A DNA stretch of 64,000 nt, from assembly GCA_947683425.1 (NCBI GenBank), contig CANTUQ010000003.1, positions 4,588,001 to 4,652,000 of the forward strand. The letters are read 5' to 3'. Below, piece after piece: positions 22,459 to 33,840 of the stretch. The notes beneath the pieces were generated by a model. That model was given only the letters and a program-made list of their open reading frames with translations. It had not been told where the DNA came from and searched no databases. Within the stretch, counting starts at the first letter, position 1. The number at the start of each line of letters is the position of its first letter. Both the position numbers and the translations under genes were made by a program. The DNA is from Excoecaria cochinchinensis (taxonomy: Eukaryota > Streptophyta > Magnoliopsida > Malpighiales > Euphorbiaceae).

Positions 22459-22926
22459 TCACGGTCACAATGAATTTCATTATCACCGTGACATACCCAA
22501 AAACTTCAATCAAGAATTGAACCGCCATGAGGTCACGGCGACAATGAGTTTCATTATCACCGTGACATAACCTATGTTGAAAACAAAATTGAATGTGCAT
22601 TATGTCATGGTCACAATGAGTTTCATTGTCACCGTGACATAAACCATTTTGAAAACAGAAATGAATGTGCCTCATGTCATGGTCACAATGAATTTCATTA
22701 TCACCGTGACATAACCCAATTTGAAAACAGAATGTAACTCACCTGACCTCATGGTGACAATGAATTTCATTGTCACCGTGACATGTGCACACCTCAAAAC
22801 AGAATGTTACTTACCCGATGGTCACGGTCACAATGAAGTCATTATCACCGTGACATATGCACCAACCAGAATCCAGAATGCAACTTCCTTTGGTCACGGT
22901 CACAATGAATTTCATTGTCACCGTGA
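22459..22926. repeat. Seven-copy hairpin array in the Athila-B integrase-ORF3 spacer
   Basis: Copies start at 22459, 22533, 22605, 22677, 22749, 22822 and 22894 (steps 74, 72, 72, 72, 73, 72). Arms are variants of TCACGGTCACAATGAA and its complement. Copy 5 (22749) has only one changed base in its 16-bp arms. Copy 7 (22894) pairs with one mismatch. Spacers carry AACAGAATG, the complement of the CATTCTGTT core seen in LTR arrays. The surrounding 21668-22458 and 22927-23116 show no gene. Confidence 0.95.
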
Positions 22927-23116
22927 CCACCTGCACACTTGCAAAAATGTCATCAATCTCTCTAAATTTCTAGCTACTACTACTTTGAAAACTCTCCAAC
23001 AAAACATAGTTTCATGAATAAACACAAATATGTCAAAACTAAACAAAACTAACTACCTACAAAGTTAAGAAGAAGTTCTGCATTTAACAAGTCCGCAGCT
23101 GGACTTTTAAATACCA

Positions 23117-24320
23117 TCAAGGATCTGCAAGAGTGACAATCGCGGAAGCACTATCAAATGTAGACTCAAAGTAAGGCTTCACACGATATCCATTCACCTT
23201 GAATTCATTCTCAAACCTCGGGTGCCTCAATGTGATCACTCCAAACTTGTCAACTGCCACAATCTCAAAGGGCCCCTTCCATCGCGATTTCAACTTTCCG
23301 GGAAATAACCGCAACCTGCTATCATAAAGGACTACTCTCATTCCAGGTACAAGTTCTTTCTCTACCAGCTTTCGATCATGCCACTTCTTGGTATTGTCTT
23401 TGTATTTCATGGCATGATCATATGCCTAATATCGGTGCTCCTCTAACTCAGTCAGCTGCAAGGCCCTGCACTTTCCTGCATTCTCAAGGTCAAAATTTAA
23501 AAATTTGGTAGCGCAATAAGCCTTATGCTCTAATTCCATTGGGAGGTGACAGGACTTCCCATAAACCAACCTAAAAGGGGACATCCCTATCGGTGTCTTA
23601 AATGCTGTCCTATAAGCCCATAGAGTATCATCCAACTTAAGGTACCAATCTTTTCTAGATGCATTGACCGTCTTTTCTAAATTGGCCTTTAACTCCCGGT
23701 TTGACACTTCAACCTGACCATTAGCTTGAGCATGATAAGGGGTCGTGACCTTATGCCTAACTCCAAATTTTTTCAATAAAGCCTTAATTGGTGGTTAACA
23801 AAGGGCTTACCACCATCACTAATAATGGCTCTAGGGGCTCCATAACGAGTGAATATATTTTTTCTAAAAAATTCTAAAACAACCTTTGCATCAAAAGTTC
23901 TAGTGGCAATAGCTTCTACACATTTACTCTCACATAATCAACTGCCACTAGAATATATTCAAACCCGTATGATACTGGAAAAGGTCCCATAAAGTCTATT
24001 CCCCATACATCGAACAGTTCTACCTCTAGCATATTAGTCAAGGGCATCTCATCTCTCTTAGAAATATTTCCTACCCTTCTGCATCTATCACACGTTTTCA
24101 CAAAGAATTGCACATCTTTAAACATAGTAGGCCAATAAAAACCAGAGGATTGAATTTTCGATACTGTTCTATTTGGCGCATGGTGTCCACCAGCTTCTCT
24201 GCTGTGACAAGCTGTGATAATCTCTCCCTTCTCCTCATCTGAGATGCATCTCTTTAGAACTTGACCTGTACACAAGCGGAATAGGTACGGGTCATCCCAA
24301 ATATAATTTTTGGCTTCGGC
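23117..24320 (-). pseudogene. Athila-B integrase
   Basis: The minus strand has the zinc-binding region HHAPNRTVSKI..CDRCRRVGN (about 24200-24070), the first catalytic Asp in WGIDFMGPFPVSYGFEY (about 24010), and the second in a region near 23825. The conserved Glu is in NGQVEVSNRELK (about 23710). The C-terminal part KWHDRKLV..LFPGKLKSRWKGPFEI ends at 23117. It is broken by a one-base frameshift near 23920, another near 23790 and a stop at 23426. Upstream, a TGA at 24321-24323 separates it from RNase H. Confidence 0.9.
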
Positions 24321-25631
24321 TCACAGCTTCTTCCTTTGCTGCCATGTAAAATCCTTCGGTATAAAACCTCCGGCAAGAAAAGTCGCCACATTAGCAAACC
24401 AAGGGATATAACTTTCACATGCAAATAAAGCACAAATCTGCTCATCAGGGAATAAATCTAGAATTTCCCCTTTCTCAATATGATCATTCTCTAATCTTGA
24501 CAAATGATCAGACACAAAATTTTCTACCCCCTTTTTGTCCTTGATCTCCAAATCAAATTCTTGCAATAGAAGCACCCATCTAATCAGCCTCGGCTTGGAT
24601 TCTTTCTTGGCAAACAAATGCCTCAAAGCTGCATGGTCTGACCACACCATGATTTTTGCACCCAGCAAATACGGCCTGAACTTCTCAAAAGCATAAACAA
24701 TCACGAGAAGCTCTTTCTCAGTGGTGGTATAATTAACCTGTGCTCTTGTCAAAGTATGACTGGCATAATAAACTGCACAAAATATTTTATCCCGCCGCTG
24801 TCCAAGCACTGCTCCAACTGCATAATCACTAGCATCACACATTAATTCAAATGGCAGATTCCAATCCGGAGATATTATCACCGGGGCTGAAATGACCCGT
24901 TGCTTCAAAGTCTCAAAAGCTAGCATGCATTCACTATCAAAATTAAAAGGAGCATCTTTCATAAGCAAATTGGACAAGGGTTTAGCAATTTTTGAAAAAT
25001 CTTTGTTAAAACGGCGGTAAAAACCTGCATGTCCGAGGAAACTCCTAATGCCCTTCACACTAGTCGGGGGTGGCAACTTTTCTATTACCTCCACCTTGGC
25101 CTTATCGACCTCTATCTCTTGTTTAGAAATTTTGTGCCCAAGCACAATGCCCTCTCTCACCATAAAGTGGCATTTTTTCCAATTTAAAACTAGGTTGGTT
25201 TTTTCACACCTCCCTAATACTAAATCGAGATGCTCAAAACAGCTCTCAAAGTCAGCCCCATATATAGTGAAGTCATCCATGAATACCTCTATAAATTTCT
25301 CTATAAAGTCAGGGAAAATAGCCATCATACACCGCTGAAACATAGCCGGTGCATTACATAATCCGAAAGGCATTCTCCTATAGGCGAATGTGCCATAAGG
25401 GCAGGTAAAAGTTATTTTCTCTTGATCTTCAGGGGCTATAGGGATTTGCAAATATCCCGAGTACCCATCTAAAAAATAGTAAAACCTATTGCCTGCTAAC
25501 CTTTCTAACATTTGGTCAATAAATGGTAAGGGGAAATGGTCCTTTCTAATGGCATTGTTTAGCCTTCTAAAATCAATACAGACTCTCCAACCCGTAACAG
25601 TACGGGTTGGAATCAATTCATTCAGCTCATT
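24321..25631 (-). pseudogene. Athila-B reverse transcriptase and RNase H
   Basis: It is one open stretch of about 435 codons. RT motifs are WRVCIDFRRLNN, FYYFLDGYSGYLQI, MPFGLCNAPAMFQRCM and the polymerase box VFMDDFTIYG (both Asp). RNase H follows with MCDASDYAVGAVLGQR (Asp), TTTEKELLVIVYAFEKFRPYL (Glu) and WSDHAALRHLF (Asp). FMDDF in place of YVDD/FIDD is typical of Athila. It is cut off from its N-terminus by one stop at 25632-25634. Otherwise well preserved. Confidence 0.95.
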
Positions 25632-27293
25632 TTATACCACCGTCATTCCCCCCTTCTTACGCACACACTGCACTGGACTAACCCATTTACTATCAGAGAT
25701 AGGGTAGATAATACCTGAGTCAAGGAGTTTAAGTACCTCCTTCTTTACCACCTCTTGCATTGCCGGAATGAGTCGCCTTTGAGGCTGAGCTACCGGCTTG
25801 CATTCCTCCTCCATCAGAATTCGGTGTGTGCAGTAACTAGGGTCAATTCCCTTCAAATTTGAGCTCTCATATCCAATGGCACCCTTGTGCCTTTTTAGTA
25901 CCTCAAGTAACATCTTCTCTTCAACATCTGTAAATAAAGAAGAGATAATTACTGGTTTTTTCTCAGTTTCTAAAAACACATATTTCAAATGAGAAGGAAG
26001 AGGTTTAAGTTCAGAATTTAAATCCCCCTTTTTCGGATTAAGCTCTTCCTGCTGTAATTCCTCTTCTTCTTTTTCTATTTCCATGGCTGCTATCGATTTT
26101 CCCTTCATCTCTTCTTCCATCTCTCCGTCCTCCAATGAATGTATCAAATTCACATTCACTGGATCAGCTCCCAACACTTTTTCCTGCACCTCCTCTACAC
26201 ACTCATCTATTTCATCCACAAAATAAACAGACTCCTCCATATCACCAGATGTATACTTTTGAGCCTTGTTCATGTCCACCACCAACTCCTCATCATTGAA
26301 CCTTAGGGTTACCGTTTGCCCATGAACATCTATCAACACCTTGGATGTATTTAAAAATGGCCTACCCACAATGAGTGGTACCTTGCGGTCCTCTTCTATC
26401 TCCATCACTACAAAATCCACTGGGAAAATAAATTTCCCCACCTTTACTAACAAATCCTCAATCACTCCTTTGGGTCTCCTCACTGACCTATCTGCAAGTT
26501 GGAGTCTCATTCCCGTCTCCTTGAGCTCCCCAGGATTAAGCTTCCTGCAAATAGAACAAGGCATCAAATTTATGCTAGCACCCAAATCAAACAAAGCATT
26601 TCCATAAAAATCCTCACCGATTTCACAGGGTAAAGTGAAACTACCTGGATCCTCCCGTTTTTCAGGGATCTTGTTTATAACTATAGCACTGCAATTTTCT
26701 ATGAGCTGCACAGTTCCTTGCCCTTCTAATTTCTTTTTATTAGAACATAATTCTTTCATGAATTTAGCATAGTTAGGCATGTGAGCTAAAGCTTCAGCGA
26801 ATGGTAAATTTATGTGCAGTTTCTTAAACATCTCTAGAAACCTAGCCTTGTGCTCATTTTTCTTTTCCTGTCTAGCAATAACAGGAAATGGCAGTCTATT
26901 AATATCAAGATCCTCTATTTTAGGATTCACTAGACCCTTACCCTTATCATTTTTAGGAGCTTTCTCATTAACCTCTACCCTAGAATTAGAGTTACTTACC
27001 ATCCGTGTCGGCTCCTCCTTTTCTGATGATGAAGAATTTTTACCTTGGTCCTCTCTCGGTACCACTTCCTTGCCACTTCTCAGTGTGATTGCTTTCGCTT
27101 CTTCCTTTGGTTTTCGGTCAACATTTGAGGCAAACGTTTCCGGTTGCCTTTGAGATATAGAATTTGCAAGTTGTCCCACCTGAGTTTCTAAATTTCTCAT
27201 GGAAGCATCTTGGTTCCGGTTCCACTGTTCTTGAGATTTCCACCTTGTTTCTTAATTGGCCATAAACTGTTGCTGGCTATTCACAAACTTCTA
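25632..27293 (-). pseudogene. Athila-B gag-pol linker, protease and RT N-terminus
   Basis: The open stretch begins with the Athila marker region MRNLETQVGQLA and AITLRSGKEV. The aspartic protease has ALFDLGASINLMP (the lineage's usual D-L-G-A) and later VGRPFLNTS. A Glu-rich linker (about 26050-26250) leads to RT N-terminal sequence (RRLIPAMQEVVKKEVLKLLDSGIIYPI). It ends at the TAA at 25632. One stop near 27290 separates it from gag. Confidence 0.9.
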
Positions 27294-28534
27294 TTAACTA
27301 TTTATGAAAGTCGCCAACATATCTTTAAGGTTTGGTTTCCTTCCTTGCATAGGTGACCTCGGTTGGTATCCCGGTGGGTGGTATGGTTGAGCTTGTGATT
27401 GGTTAAAACCTTGTCCTTGGTTGTGATGGGGAGGATATGGTGTTTGATACTGAGTGGATATTGGAGGTTGGTATAACTGCACTTGGTTGTGATGAGTGTT
27501 TTGGTTGAAGGGAGCTCTTACCTGTGAATTAGAGGATGAAGTATTTTGATTTCCATCCTTCCAAGAGAAGTTTGGATGATTTCTCCAACCCGGATTATAT
27601 GTATTACTGTAGGGGTCATTTCTTCTGTAATATCCTACAGCATTTACATCTCTCATTGCTTCATTCTCTTGACCATATTGCCCATTTTCATACCATCCAC
27701 TCTCTTGAGCAATAGAAGCTACATTTTTCACCTTCAGACCACTCATCTCCTTCCGCATTGACTCAATTTCTGCCTTCAGCATTGACACCTCATCGACAGT
27801 ATGTATTCCTTGCCTCTTTAGAACCGATCTAGGATTAGCCCATTGAGCATCATTCGCTGCCATTTCATCCAGCAGATGGAAAGCTTCCTCTGGTAACCTA
27901 TTCATGAATGAACCTCTTGATAATGCATCCAAAAGAGATTTCGTCTGTGGTGTAACCCCAGAATAGAATATGGTTATTAGATGGTAGATTGCTATCTCAT
28001 GATGTGGATAGCTTCTCAATAATCTCCTAAATCTTTCCCAAGCCTCGTGAAAAGGCTCCTCAACCATCTGACTAAAACCCAGAATACTGTTGCGGATGTT
28101 TGCAGTCTTTGTAGGTGGGAAGAATCTCATCAAAAACCTCTCTTGTAACTGGTCCCATGATCTGATTGACTGTCTTTTCCAATCAAAGTGAAAGGAAACA
28201 ACTTTAATCTTACCGAATCAGATGTCACTCTTAGAATCTGGACCGTATCACTAACCTCCAAAAATATATCCAAGTGTTGCGCAGGATCTTCCACTTCAGA
28301 ACCCAAAAACTGGTTCCTCTGTAACATATTAATGGTTGCTGGCTTAAGTTCAAACTGTACTCCCTGTGGCAGCATAATTGTCCGATGATCCTCATTCCAT
28401 CTCGGTACAGCATAGTCTCTTATCGTTCTCTGCCTAGGGGCCTCTGCTCTATATATTCCTGGATTCTCTTGCTGTGCCCTCGACACTTGTTCGTTCTCGG
28501 GAGGAAATTCATCAATAGGACGATTGTTTTCCAT
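27294..28534 (-). pseudogene. Athila-B gag
   Basis: The start is the minus-strand ATG at 28534 (MENNRPIDEFPPENE), 183 bases from the primer site. A frameshift at about 28130 separates it from the main capsid part (LGFSQMVEEPFHEAWERFRRLL, PEEAFHLLDEMAANDAQWA), the retrotransposon gag domain. The C-terminal third is rich in Asn, Gln and Pro and includes NPGWRNHPNFSW, typical of Athila gag. No CCHC knuckle was seen. It forms the particle shell in the lineage; it is broken here by the frameshift and a stop at 27294. Confidence 0.9.
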
Positions 28535-28724
28535 ATTGTTATCTCTGTTGGCTCTCCTTCGCTGTTATAAAGTCCTCTCGATTTCAGGGTCATAGGGTAC
28601 TATTTGTTCTTGTCTCAATCTGCTCATGCACCACGACTACCTGCAAAGAATAAAAATAAAATAAAATAAATAAGCAAAAGAAAAACGCATACAAATAAAA
28701 ATCAAAACTAACAAACAACGCCAA

Positions 28725-28742
28725 TCCCCAACAACGGCGCTA
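28725..28742 (-). other. Athila-B primer-binding site (tRNA-Asp type)
   Basis: The minus strand reads TAGCGCCGTTGTTGGGGA, three changes from TGGCGCCGTTGCCGGGGA, which is present intact in Athila-3 at 56932. It lies six bases from the LTR end at 28749. Confidence 0.85.
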
Positions 28743-28748
28743 AAAACT

Positions 28749-30542
28749 TAACACGACCTCAGTAAGTGTACTAAATCGGCAAGTAATACAGTGAGATATA
28801 TTTAAGACCCCGAATTATAGTACCCAAGGGACTGTGTGTGCAAGCAATGAAAATCAAGTGTATGTTAAAGAATTCCCAATTGTTTGAATTGATTGAGTTA
28901 ACTATTGATTAAAAATAAAAAATATAAGTAACCAAAATAAACAAACAGAATTAATCAAATTAAATTGACAGCAATAATTGCAAGAAATAAAATGATGGAA
29001 AAAATAACAATATAAGAATTCAAAATAAACAAGCGTTGCTTAGGTTCACTCATCCACCCCATACCCAAATATGAATCAAAACACATAAAGGAAACATATA
29101 TGAACGAAATCGGGATAACCCTTTTAACCCAAGCGTCCCATTACGGAGCAAGCTACTCTAATTACATGACGTCCCATTCCGGAGCAAGCCATACAACTAG
29201 CCTAAGCGCGGGTCTAAAATCCTAAGTTTTGTTTGCTTCCCCATTCCGGAGCCAAACAACCAAAAACCTAACTATTTCACTCCTCACTCCAATCTTAAAC
29301 CATGAAAACCTGCATATCTAGATTCCCATTCTGGAGCAGTCCAAATGATACAGCAAACATGATAGAAAATCTGAAGATAATTTATCATGACATTCAATCA
29401 TACAATTCAATAACCAATTAAGATACATGAATTAAATCATTCATCAAAACAGGAAATTAACTTGAAAATATACATCTCATGATTTGACAATAAGAACCAG
29501 TGAAATAAACCCTTAATTCATATATCGAATATCAAAATATGTTCAGAATTCACATCAAGGATAGGGGATTTAGACATCCCCCAAACAACTAAAAGACTAC
29601 TCACGATCCATTACAAAATCAAAAGAATAAAGGAAAGAATAAACCCATAAATTCATTGAGGTAGAAATCCCGGTTGAATCCAACGTTCTTTGATCTTCTT
29701 CTTTGAATCTTCAGTGGAGAATTAATTTAAAATCCTGGAAACCCAAATTAAAAACTCTATTCAAATTAAACTCTATGGATCTAATGAAATATTCTTGATT
29801 TCTAATTCAAAACTAAAGACAAAGATTCGAAAACTAAAATTGGAATAGCCGAAAAACTTAGAAAATTCTCAATCGCAAAACTGATATGAAAGCTACTCTC
29901 CAAAATTCGGAACCCTAGCAAAACAGAAAATTACGTTTAAATAGTCTCAGAGTGGTCATGGTGACAATGAAATTCATTGTCAACGTGAGGTGTCGAGATC
30001 GTTAATTTGCCTTTGCGCATAGGAGAGGGGTCACGGTGGCAATGAATTTCATTGTCACCGTGAGGTCTTCAATTTTTGCTTCTGTCCAGGAAAAAATTAT
30101 GTCACGGTGACAATGAACTTTGTTGCCACCGTGAGGTACGTGCTGCTCTGATTCTACCTTAATGATTTTCATGTCACGGTGACAATGAAATAGATTGCCA
30201 CCGTGACATGCTTCATACTTGCATTCTGTCCAAAGGTTTGCTATATCAGGGTCACAATGAAATTCATTGTGACCGTGACCCCTCTAAGTCTGCTCCTGTC
30301 TTCAATTTCTCTTTATGTTACGGTCACAATGAGTTTCAATGTGACCGTGAGGTACCTAGAACCACACCTGCAAAGAAAAATCAAATTCCATCAAAAACTA
30401 TGTATAATGCATCAAAATTCCAATTTCACTAAGATTAGTAAAATTAACCTAAAGGAAACAAAACATGACATAAAAACACAACTAAACACCAAAAAATCAT
30501 ATGAAAACACCATCAAAACTAAGTACTATATTGAAGTTATCA
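28749..30542 (-). repeat. Athila-B upstream (5') LTR
   Basis: 1794 bp, collinear with 17076-18869. The low end reads TAACACGACCTCAGTAAGTG (TG changed to TA) and the high end GAAGTTATCA. It carries the four CCATTCCGGAGC-type motifs (29137-29340) and the hairpin array at 29956-30350. Confidence 0.95.
29956..30350. repeat. Six-copy hairpin array, Athila-B 5' LTR
   Basis: Copies start at 29956, 30031, 30102, 30174, 30246 and 30318, with steps 75, 71, 72, 72, 72, identical to the partner LTR. Copy 2 differs from the partner in the centre base (A to T). Copies 1, 5 and 6 have gained arm mismatches (for example TCATGGTGAC, TCAGGGTCAC). Confidence 0.95.
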
Positions 30543-30547
30543 TAACC

Positions 30548-30754
30548 CTCACTAATTCACACACTACTCCCTTATGAGCATGCGCACAATAACAATACCC
30601 ATACACACACATCCTAATATCATATATGCACACACACTCTAATAAAGCCCCCAAAACATGCATATTACCCAAAATACCATTAACACATGCCAAAACACTC
30701 ACACATGCACGCATACATATGTCTCAAAATACTAGGGGAAATCGGGGTGTGATA
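30548..30754 (-). repeat. Tekay-B upstream (5') LTR, second part
   Basis: This continues the LTR interrupted at 17075 and matches 10004-10213 (CTCACTAATTCACACACTAC and on). It ends GTGATA next to the target duplication GGTAG at 30755-30759. Confidence 0.9.
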
Positions 30755-31816
30755 GGTAGTTCATCCTTTTCATCATATTGACAACTTGGGGGCTCTCCAC
30801 TGGATTAACCTCTTCATTTATTATCGCCACATGGAATCCGCTGAAAGGTTGGTTAGAAATCCCGAGGACCGACACTTGATTATCACTGGCTGTCTTAATG
30901 GTCACAACTTGGCCCTCATCTGGGATTTTGATCATTTGGTGGAGGGTAGATGGAACCCCTCCCAACTTATGAAACTATGGCCTCCCTAGCAACATAACAA
31001 AGTTGGCTGGAATAGGCTGGACAACAAATTTGGCTTCAGTCTCCACCGCTCAGTCTTCACTTATGCTTTAAAAGTCCCAGCGGCTTGCCTCCTGGAATTA
31101 TCATAGGTAGTAATGGTCAGATCAGATCTACTCAACATGCTCTCATTCATCCCGAAGGTAGGTAGTGCCATGAGCAAAAATACATTAATGGAAGACCCAT
31201 CATCCACCATGATGCAGGCTGTGTCCTTACTGTTGATTTGGGCTCTGATATACAGGGGGCAGTTGTGATTGTGACCCTCAATTGGTAGGTTGGCATTAGT
31301 GCAGACCACATTCTCTCCTGACCCCCTTTTACCATGCCCAACAACTCACCAGGTGAAATGGTGGTTGCAACTGTTGATTCGCACAAGGTTTCCACTAACT
31401 TTTGCCTATGACTTGGAGACTGCCTCAGTAGGTCCCATATTGATATCTGAGCTGGCATCTTCCTTAACTGCTATATAGCTTGGTTCTCTTCTGGCTCTTT
31501 CTCCACATTTAGGGGTTTTGGGTCCTATTATTTCTCAATTTTAGGTACCACTCTCCCACTTCGAGTGACAGCCTGCACTTTTTGCTCTTTCTCTTCGCCC
31601 TTAGAATTCCACAAGTCTTCCGGCTCGTTAACCTTCTCGGCCTTGCTCTCATTGGTTAAATCCCAACAGTCTATCATGCGTACTTGAGGCCTCTCTTAAT
31701 TGGCCTTTTGCTCGGGACGAGTAACAACCACATAGTCATTTCCATAAAGGTCCCTCAGTACATACCACTCGGACAAACTGGAACCTATCATAAAAATGGG
31801 CGGGGGAAAAACATTA
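30755..31816 (-). pseudogene. Tat-A gag C-terminus, protease and pol start
   Basis: On the minus strand 31700-31400 reads gag/protease linker sequence (RSGRVV, PAQISIWDLLRQSPSHRQKLVE), typical of Tat/Ogre. 31309-31061 holds a protease with IMVDDGSSINV (Asp-Asp-Gly at the active loop). 30965-30755 reads IKIPDEGQVVTIK..QVSVLGISNQPFSGFH..VNMMKRMNYL, the start of the region that continues as the G-patch at 7763. Stops and a frameshift are present. The N-terminal gag is missing beyond the LTR inserted at 31817. Confidence 0.8.
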
Positions 31817-33500
31817 TGTAATACCCCAAAATGTACCCTAGTCGAATTCTAGTGTCAATTTCATGTTAGGGTACAAAAGAGATTGGAATAAGCGTAAGAT
31901 TAAATGAGTAATTAAGCATGCAGGGGTGTAATTAAAAGATGGAAAGTAGCATTTGAAAGATATAAAGTTAGAAAGGGACTTAATGGTTAATTGCCATGGA
32001 GTGAGGTGCAACTTTTGTGCGGCTAGAAAGTGGAATCCACATGTTGATGGTTCCTTGAGACAGCCAACCTTCTTTCATGCAAATTAAATAAGGTTAAGAG
32101 GCAGATTAGTAGTGGAATTTTACTACAAATTATCTATTCTTGGTTCCCTCAAATTTTGTATTTCTCTATCTTTTAAGTTTGAGCTTTATTACTATCTCAA
32201 GTGAATCTGGAAATTGATTGAATTGATTTCTGAGTTGGATTAGTTTAAAGAAGAGAATAAAGATGGTAAGTGAATTGTTAGTTATGAGTATCTCTTCTTC
32301 TACTCCCTTTTCTTTGAGATTGATTTGAATGTGGATTATGAGTAATGGATTAAGAGAATTATGTTAATTGTTTGTGTAAGATTTGGACAAGTGCAAGGTA
32401 AAGGGAAAGGAGAAGCTGTAGAAAGTGAAAGAGAGAGTTCAACAACCTATTTTGAGTTTTGGGATATATATGTGTGTTAATTTTTGCTCAAGTGTATGTG
32501 ATGGCTACTTAGCTTAAATGTGTTATTGATATTCGATATGTGATTTCTGGAATTGAGCATGATTATGTACTTTGATGGAAGTGTATTTGAATGTGTATTG
32601 TTATATGATGAGTAATAAACCATGGAATTAACATCATAAGTGAACCAGCTCTAAACTATTGGTTGTGAAAACTATAGATAATGGCATGCGTGTTGATCTT
32701 GACTGAGACAAATGTTCACATATGTGTATACAAGCTATAGTTTGAATTGGGTGCATTGGTTTGGCCAAGTTGGCTATTTTCAAGCTTGACAAGCTTGATT
32801 GTGTTAACGTGTCTTTGAAGCCTATATTGACCTCCGTGAAGTGTTTATGGAATAAAATTAGTTTTACTACTCTAAAAGGGGAGAGATAAATTTGATTAGA
32901 ACCATAAGATCTCTGGCTTTAAATGTTGTAGAAATAGCTCTATTGATTTAAGGATTCAAAGGCCTTCAAAATTGACCATAACAGTAGTTAAAATTCTATA
33001 GGAGGGCTTCTGGAACCAGTTGTGTTCCTTTGGTCATAATTCTTTCATTTTAAATCCAATTTACATAAAACTTATCCCACTTGAAAGATAAGACATGGAG
33101 GAACAAATTATATTGGCGACCTTTGCCTAAAACTGAGTGTAAGACATCGGTTTGGGCTATACAATTTGTAGAGTGAAGCAATCTCTATGTTTAGCTTCTG
33201 TTTTGCTTGATTTACTATGTCACAGCCACAACCAAAATGGTTGCCACCGTGACCAATGTCTGAAGTAGGCAGAATTGCATGCAAATGGACCTCACGGCCA
33301 CAACCAAATGGTTGCCACCATGACCCTTCCATCGAATTAAGGTGGCCCAACCGGGGCATGAAAGCCATTGATGGAAGATCACTCAATCCATTTGATTTTG
33401 TTCAATACATGATGACCCATATGACAGGCATTGATTTATGGTTCATTTCACCTAATATAAGTATCTATTTGCCATTACATGAGCTTTAGTTAAGGTGATG
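31817..33500 (+). mobile_element. Truncated Tekay-type LTR, plus orientation
   Basis: It begins TGTAATACCCCAAAATGTACCC, like the Tekay-C LTR at 39615 (TGTAACACCCCAAAAATC), and follows its order: leader-like AT-rich part, GGAAAGGAGAAGC segment (about 32405) and hairpins (33220-33323). It then stops within about 180 bp, before the conserved palindrome. Beyond about 33500 the sequence is Tat leader. The right boundary is approximate and no target duplication was found. Confidence 0.7.
33220..33323. repeat. Two-copy hairpin array in truncated Tekay LTR
   Basis: Copies at 33220-33252 and 33292-33323 have starts exactly 72 bp apart. The second has arms near TCACGGCCACAACCA / TGGTTGCCACCATGA. The spacer has GGCAGAATTGC, the same core as other arrays. 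Confidence 0.85.
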
Positions 33501-33816
33501 CTAGTTTAGGGATACCCAAGCATGGTGCATGCCAATGGGTCTAGCTCATCGCGAGCATAACAACCAATTGGGTCTCCATTAGATATACCATTGATGGTAC
33601 AAGGTTTGGGCTGGTGATTATCCTTAGCACTTCCCTACAATGAGTGAAAGTAGGGTTGTGTTTTAGGAATGCTACGAGGTAAAATAAGGGACCAACTAAC
33701 ATAATTCTAAGGCTCTCAAAAGATGCAATGCAATTCTCAAAAAGAGATAGAATTTTAAGTTTTAAAAACCCAATTATACATTTTAATCAAGACACTTTCA
33801 GAGCAAAGTCACAAAG
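33500..33816 (-). other. Tat-A leader between primer site and gag
   Basis: AT-rich sequence read on the minus strand from the primer site, with no convincing frame. Gag N-terminal coding is absent, so a deletion accompanied or followed the LTR insertion at 31817-33500. Confidence 0.5.
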
Positions 33817-33834
33817 TCTCCAGTGGAGTCGCCA
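33817..33834 (-). other. Tat-A primer-binding site
   Basis: The minus strand reads TGGCGACTCCACTGGAGA one base after the LTR terminus (33836, CACA). TGGCGACTC.. sites are familiar from Tat/Ogre elements, usually assigned to tRNA-Arg. That assignment is from memory and unchecked. Confidence 0.65.
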
Positions 33835-33840
33835 CTGTGT

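Larger units (their letters stand above)
17076..30542 (-). mobile_element. Athila-B: Athila-lineage retrotransposon nested in the Tekay-B LTR
   Basis: It is flanked by TAACC at 17071-17075 and 30543-30547. Both LTRs are 1794 bp (17076-18869 and 28749-30542). Read on the minus strand: 5' LTR, tRNA-Asp primer site (28742-28725), gag, protease/RT/RNase H, integrase, a long spacer with a hairpin array, an env-position ORF3 and the 3' LTR. The total of 13.5 kb and the gene order fit the Athila lineage. LTRs differ by a few percent by eye. Genes contain single stops and frameshifts, so it is relatively young but inactive. Confidence 0.95.
7764..30754 (-). mobile_element. Tekay-B: chromovirus (Ty3/Gypsy) nested in Tat-A, itself carrying Athila-B
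   Basis: It is flanked by GGTAG at 7759-7763 and 30755-30759. The ends are TGTAACACC (left) and GTGATA (right). Genes are on the minus strand: gag 14777-13632, protease, RT, RNase H, integrase and chromodomain down to 10188. LTRs are 7764-10213 and 14900-17075 plus 30548-30754, the latter split by Athila-B. An initiator-Met-type primer site lies at 14883-14894. The LTRs differ by many substitutions and indels, so the insertion is old. All pol frames are broken. Confidence 0.9.

Noticed and set aside
31817..33500. A host promoter or gene in the AT-rich 31.8-33.5 kb stretch
   Set aside because: The start TGTAATACCCC, the internal order and the hairpins identify it as a Tekay LTR.
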